From an uncultured Actinomycetes bacterium (GTDB lineage: Bacteria; Actinomycetota; Actinomycetes; Nanopelagicales; Nanopelagicaceae): a stretch of DNA of 7,447 nucleotides. The DNA lies in contig CAIMCU010000161.1 in NCBI GenBank assembly GCA_903839585.1, positions 1 through 7,447 of the forward strand, written 5' to 3'. Each line of letters starts with the position of its first letter. Positions within the stretch are counted from its first letter, which is position 1. The translations under genes and the position numbers were made by a program. Under the pieces are notes generated by a model. It was not told the origin of the DNA. It searched no databases and saw only the letters and a list, made by a program, of their open reading frames with translations. Below are positions 6,763 to 7,447 of the stretch, one piece after another.

Positions 6763-7447
6763 GAGATCAACTCCCAGGTCTTCATGACGCGATTCTTCCA
6801 CCATTCATATCTCTCTGGTGCCACTTCTATACCCTCAAACTTAGGCTCAGCATCACTTATCTGAATGGCGCCATCAACAATAGGTAAGTGTGCAACATCT
6901 TCAGAAAGCAATGAGCCCGTACCTAAACCACAATCAAAGGAGATCTCTTTAAAGGATGCTGCAAGAATCAGTCCGTAGTTGATTCCAATAGCACTTTCAA
7001 GTGCACTTGAAACAACGATAGGAAGTTTGTGATGCGAAGCAAGTGCATGGGCTCGAGTTACTCCACCAAGAGGTTGTACCTTCAAAATTAAGTAGTCGAC
7101 AACGCCCTGCAAATCAATCTCAAATGGGTTGCTCGCTTTGCGGAGTACTTCATCTCCAGCTATTGGAGTATTTATCTTCATGCTCTCCTTAAGAGAGCGA
7201 AGCTCCTCGATACTCTCGCATGGCTGTTCTACGTACTCGATCTCTCCAACTGAGTTATATATAGCTTCAAGATTGGTGAGCGCCTCCTTAAGGGACCATC
7301 CACCATTAACATCTAAGCGAATCTTTGCGTGCGGACGAACCCTCTTCACCTGAGAAATACGGGAGATATCCTCTTGAAGACTCTGCCCTACCTTAATTTT
7401 AAAGCTCTCAACACCGGGAAATCTGTTAACGATCTCTTCAATCTGGG
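6759..7447 (-). CDS. menC: o-Succinylbenzoate synthase (MenC), 5' end cut by the window edge
   Basis: MenC dehydrates SHCHC to o-succinylbenzoate; it is a member of the enolase superfamily. The frame is open to the right edge, so 228 residues are visible of an expected 320 or so. The N-terminal capping region is missing, but the barrel active site is complete. Counting from the first visible residue, FKIKVG holds K16 and K18 (the Lys-X-Lys pair), RLDVNGGW holds metal ligand D45, EYVEQP holds E73, PIAGDEV holds D98, and LILKVQPLGG holds catalytic K122. The gene ends at a TGA overlapping the menD GTG, so the two are translated together. OSBS enzymes are hard to tell from N-acylamino-acid racemases by sequence alone; adjacency to menD makes MenC the best call. 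An internal GTG at 7349 is not the start, because the K-X-K motif lies upstream of it. Confidence 0.93.
   Translation of the reverse strand, partial: QIEEIVNRFPGVESFKIKVGQSLQEDISRISQVKRVRPHAKIRLDVNGGWSLKEALTNLEAIYNSVGEIEYVEQPCESIEELRSLKESMKINTPIAGDEVLRKASNPFEIDLQGVVDYLILKVQPLGGVTRAHALASHHKLPIVVSSALESAIGINYGLILAASFKEISFDCGLGTGSLLSEDVAHLPIVDGAIQISDAEPKFEGIEVAPERYEWWKNRVMKTWELIS

Noticed and set aside
6763..6804. Longer menD start (ATG at 6804)
   Set aside because: It would overlap menC by 46 bases; the GTG at 6762 has a Shine-Dalgarno, a GTGA coupling and the expected N-terminus.
1..7447. Novel system, mobile element, CRISPR array, tRNA or rRNA
   Set aside because: Nearly every base is assigned to recognised core genes; the gaps are 83, 39 and 15 bases, and no repeat array, transposase, integrase or RNA gene is visible.

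Overview
The window holds ordinary core genes for menaquinone synthesis and respiratory complex I from what is most likely a streamlined, moderate-GC actinobacterium. The proteins carry actinobacterial signatures: NuoB begins [10 protein letters not shown], NuoC has the long N-terminal extension containing [15 protein letters not shown], and MenG contains [10 protein letters not shown] and [12 protein letters not shown]. Hand counts of single 60-base lines give about 43-52% GC outside menG, low for the phylum, and gene spacing is very tight. This would suit a freshwater planktonic lineage such as the acI/Nanopelagicales group, but that placement is an inference from memory of the families.

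Layout. (1) 1-3280, minus strand: menG then nuoA-nuoB-nuoC-nuoD. menG and nuoA are separated by 39 bases; the nuo genes overlap by 10, 1 and 4 bases; nuoD runs off the left edge. (2) 3281-3363: an 83-base divergent intergenic region with a strong Shine-Dalgarno for bioY, a perfect 9-base tandem repeat and a possible leaderless promoter for menG. (3) 3364-5196, plus strand: bioY (biotin S-component) then menF (isochorismate synthase), 15 bases apart. (4) 5188-7447, minus strand: menC (running off the right edge) then menD, coupled by a GTGA overlap. menD converges on menF with a 9-base overlap of their ends.

How the genes work together. MenF makes isochorismate from chorismate, MenD makes SEPHCHC, and MenC makes o-succinylbenzoate. 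MenG performs the last methylation of demethylmenaquinone. Menaquinone is the electron acceptor of the NADH dehydrogenase encoded by nuoABCD, so the cluster pairs the quinone with an enzyme that reduces it. This is the classical o-succinylbenzoate route, not the futalosine route. BioY is the functional outsider: it imports biotin and no ECF A or T component is visible beside it.

Three gene starts should be placed inside the longest possible reading frames: nuoB at 2192, menG at 3280 and menD at 6762. I see no mobile element, CRISPR array, RNA gene or novel defence or biosynthetic system. The observations most worth checking are the raised GC of menG, the placement of an apparently solo bioY, and the short divergent control region.
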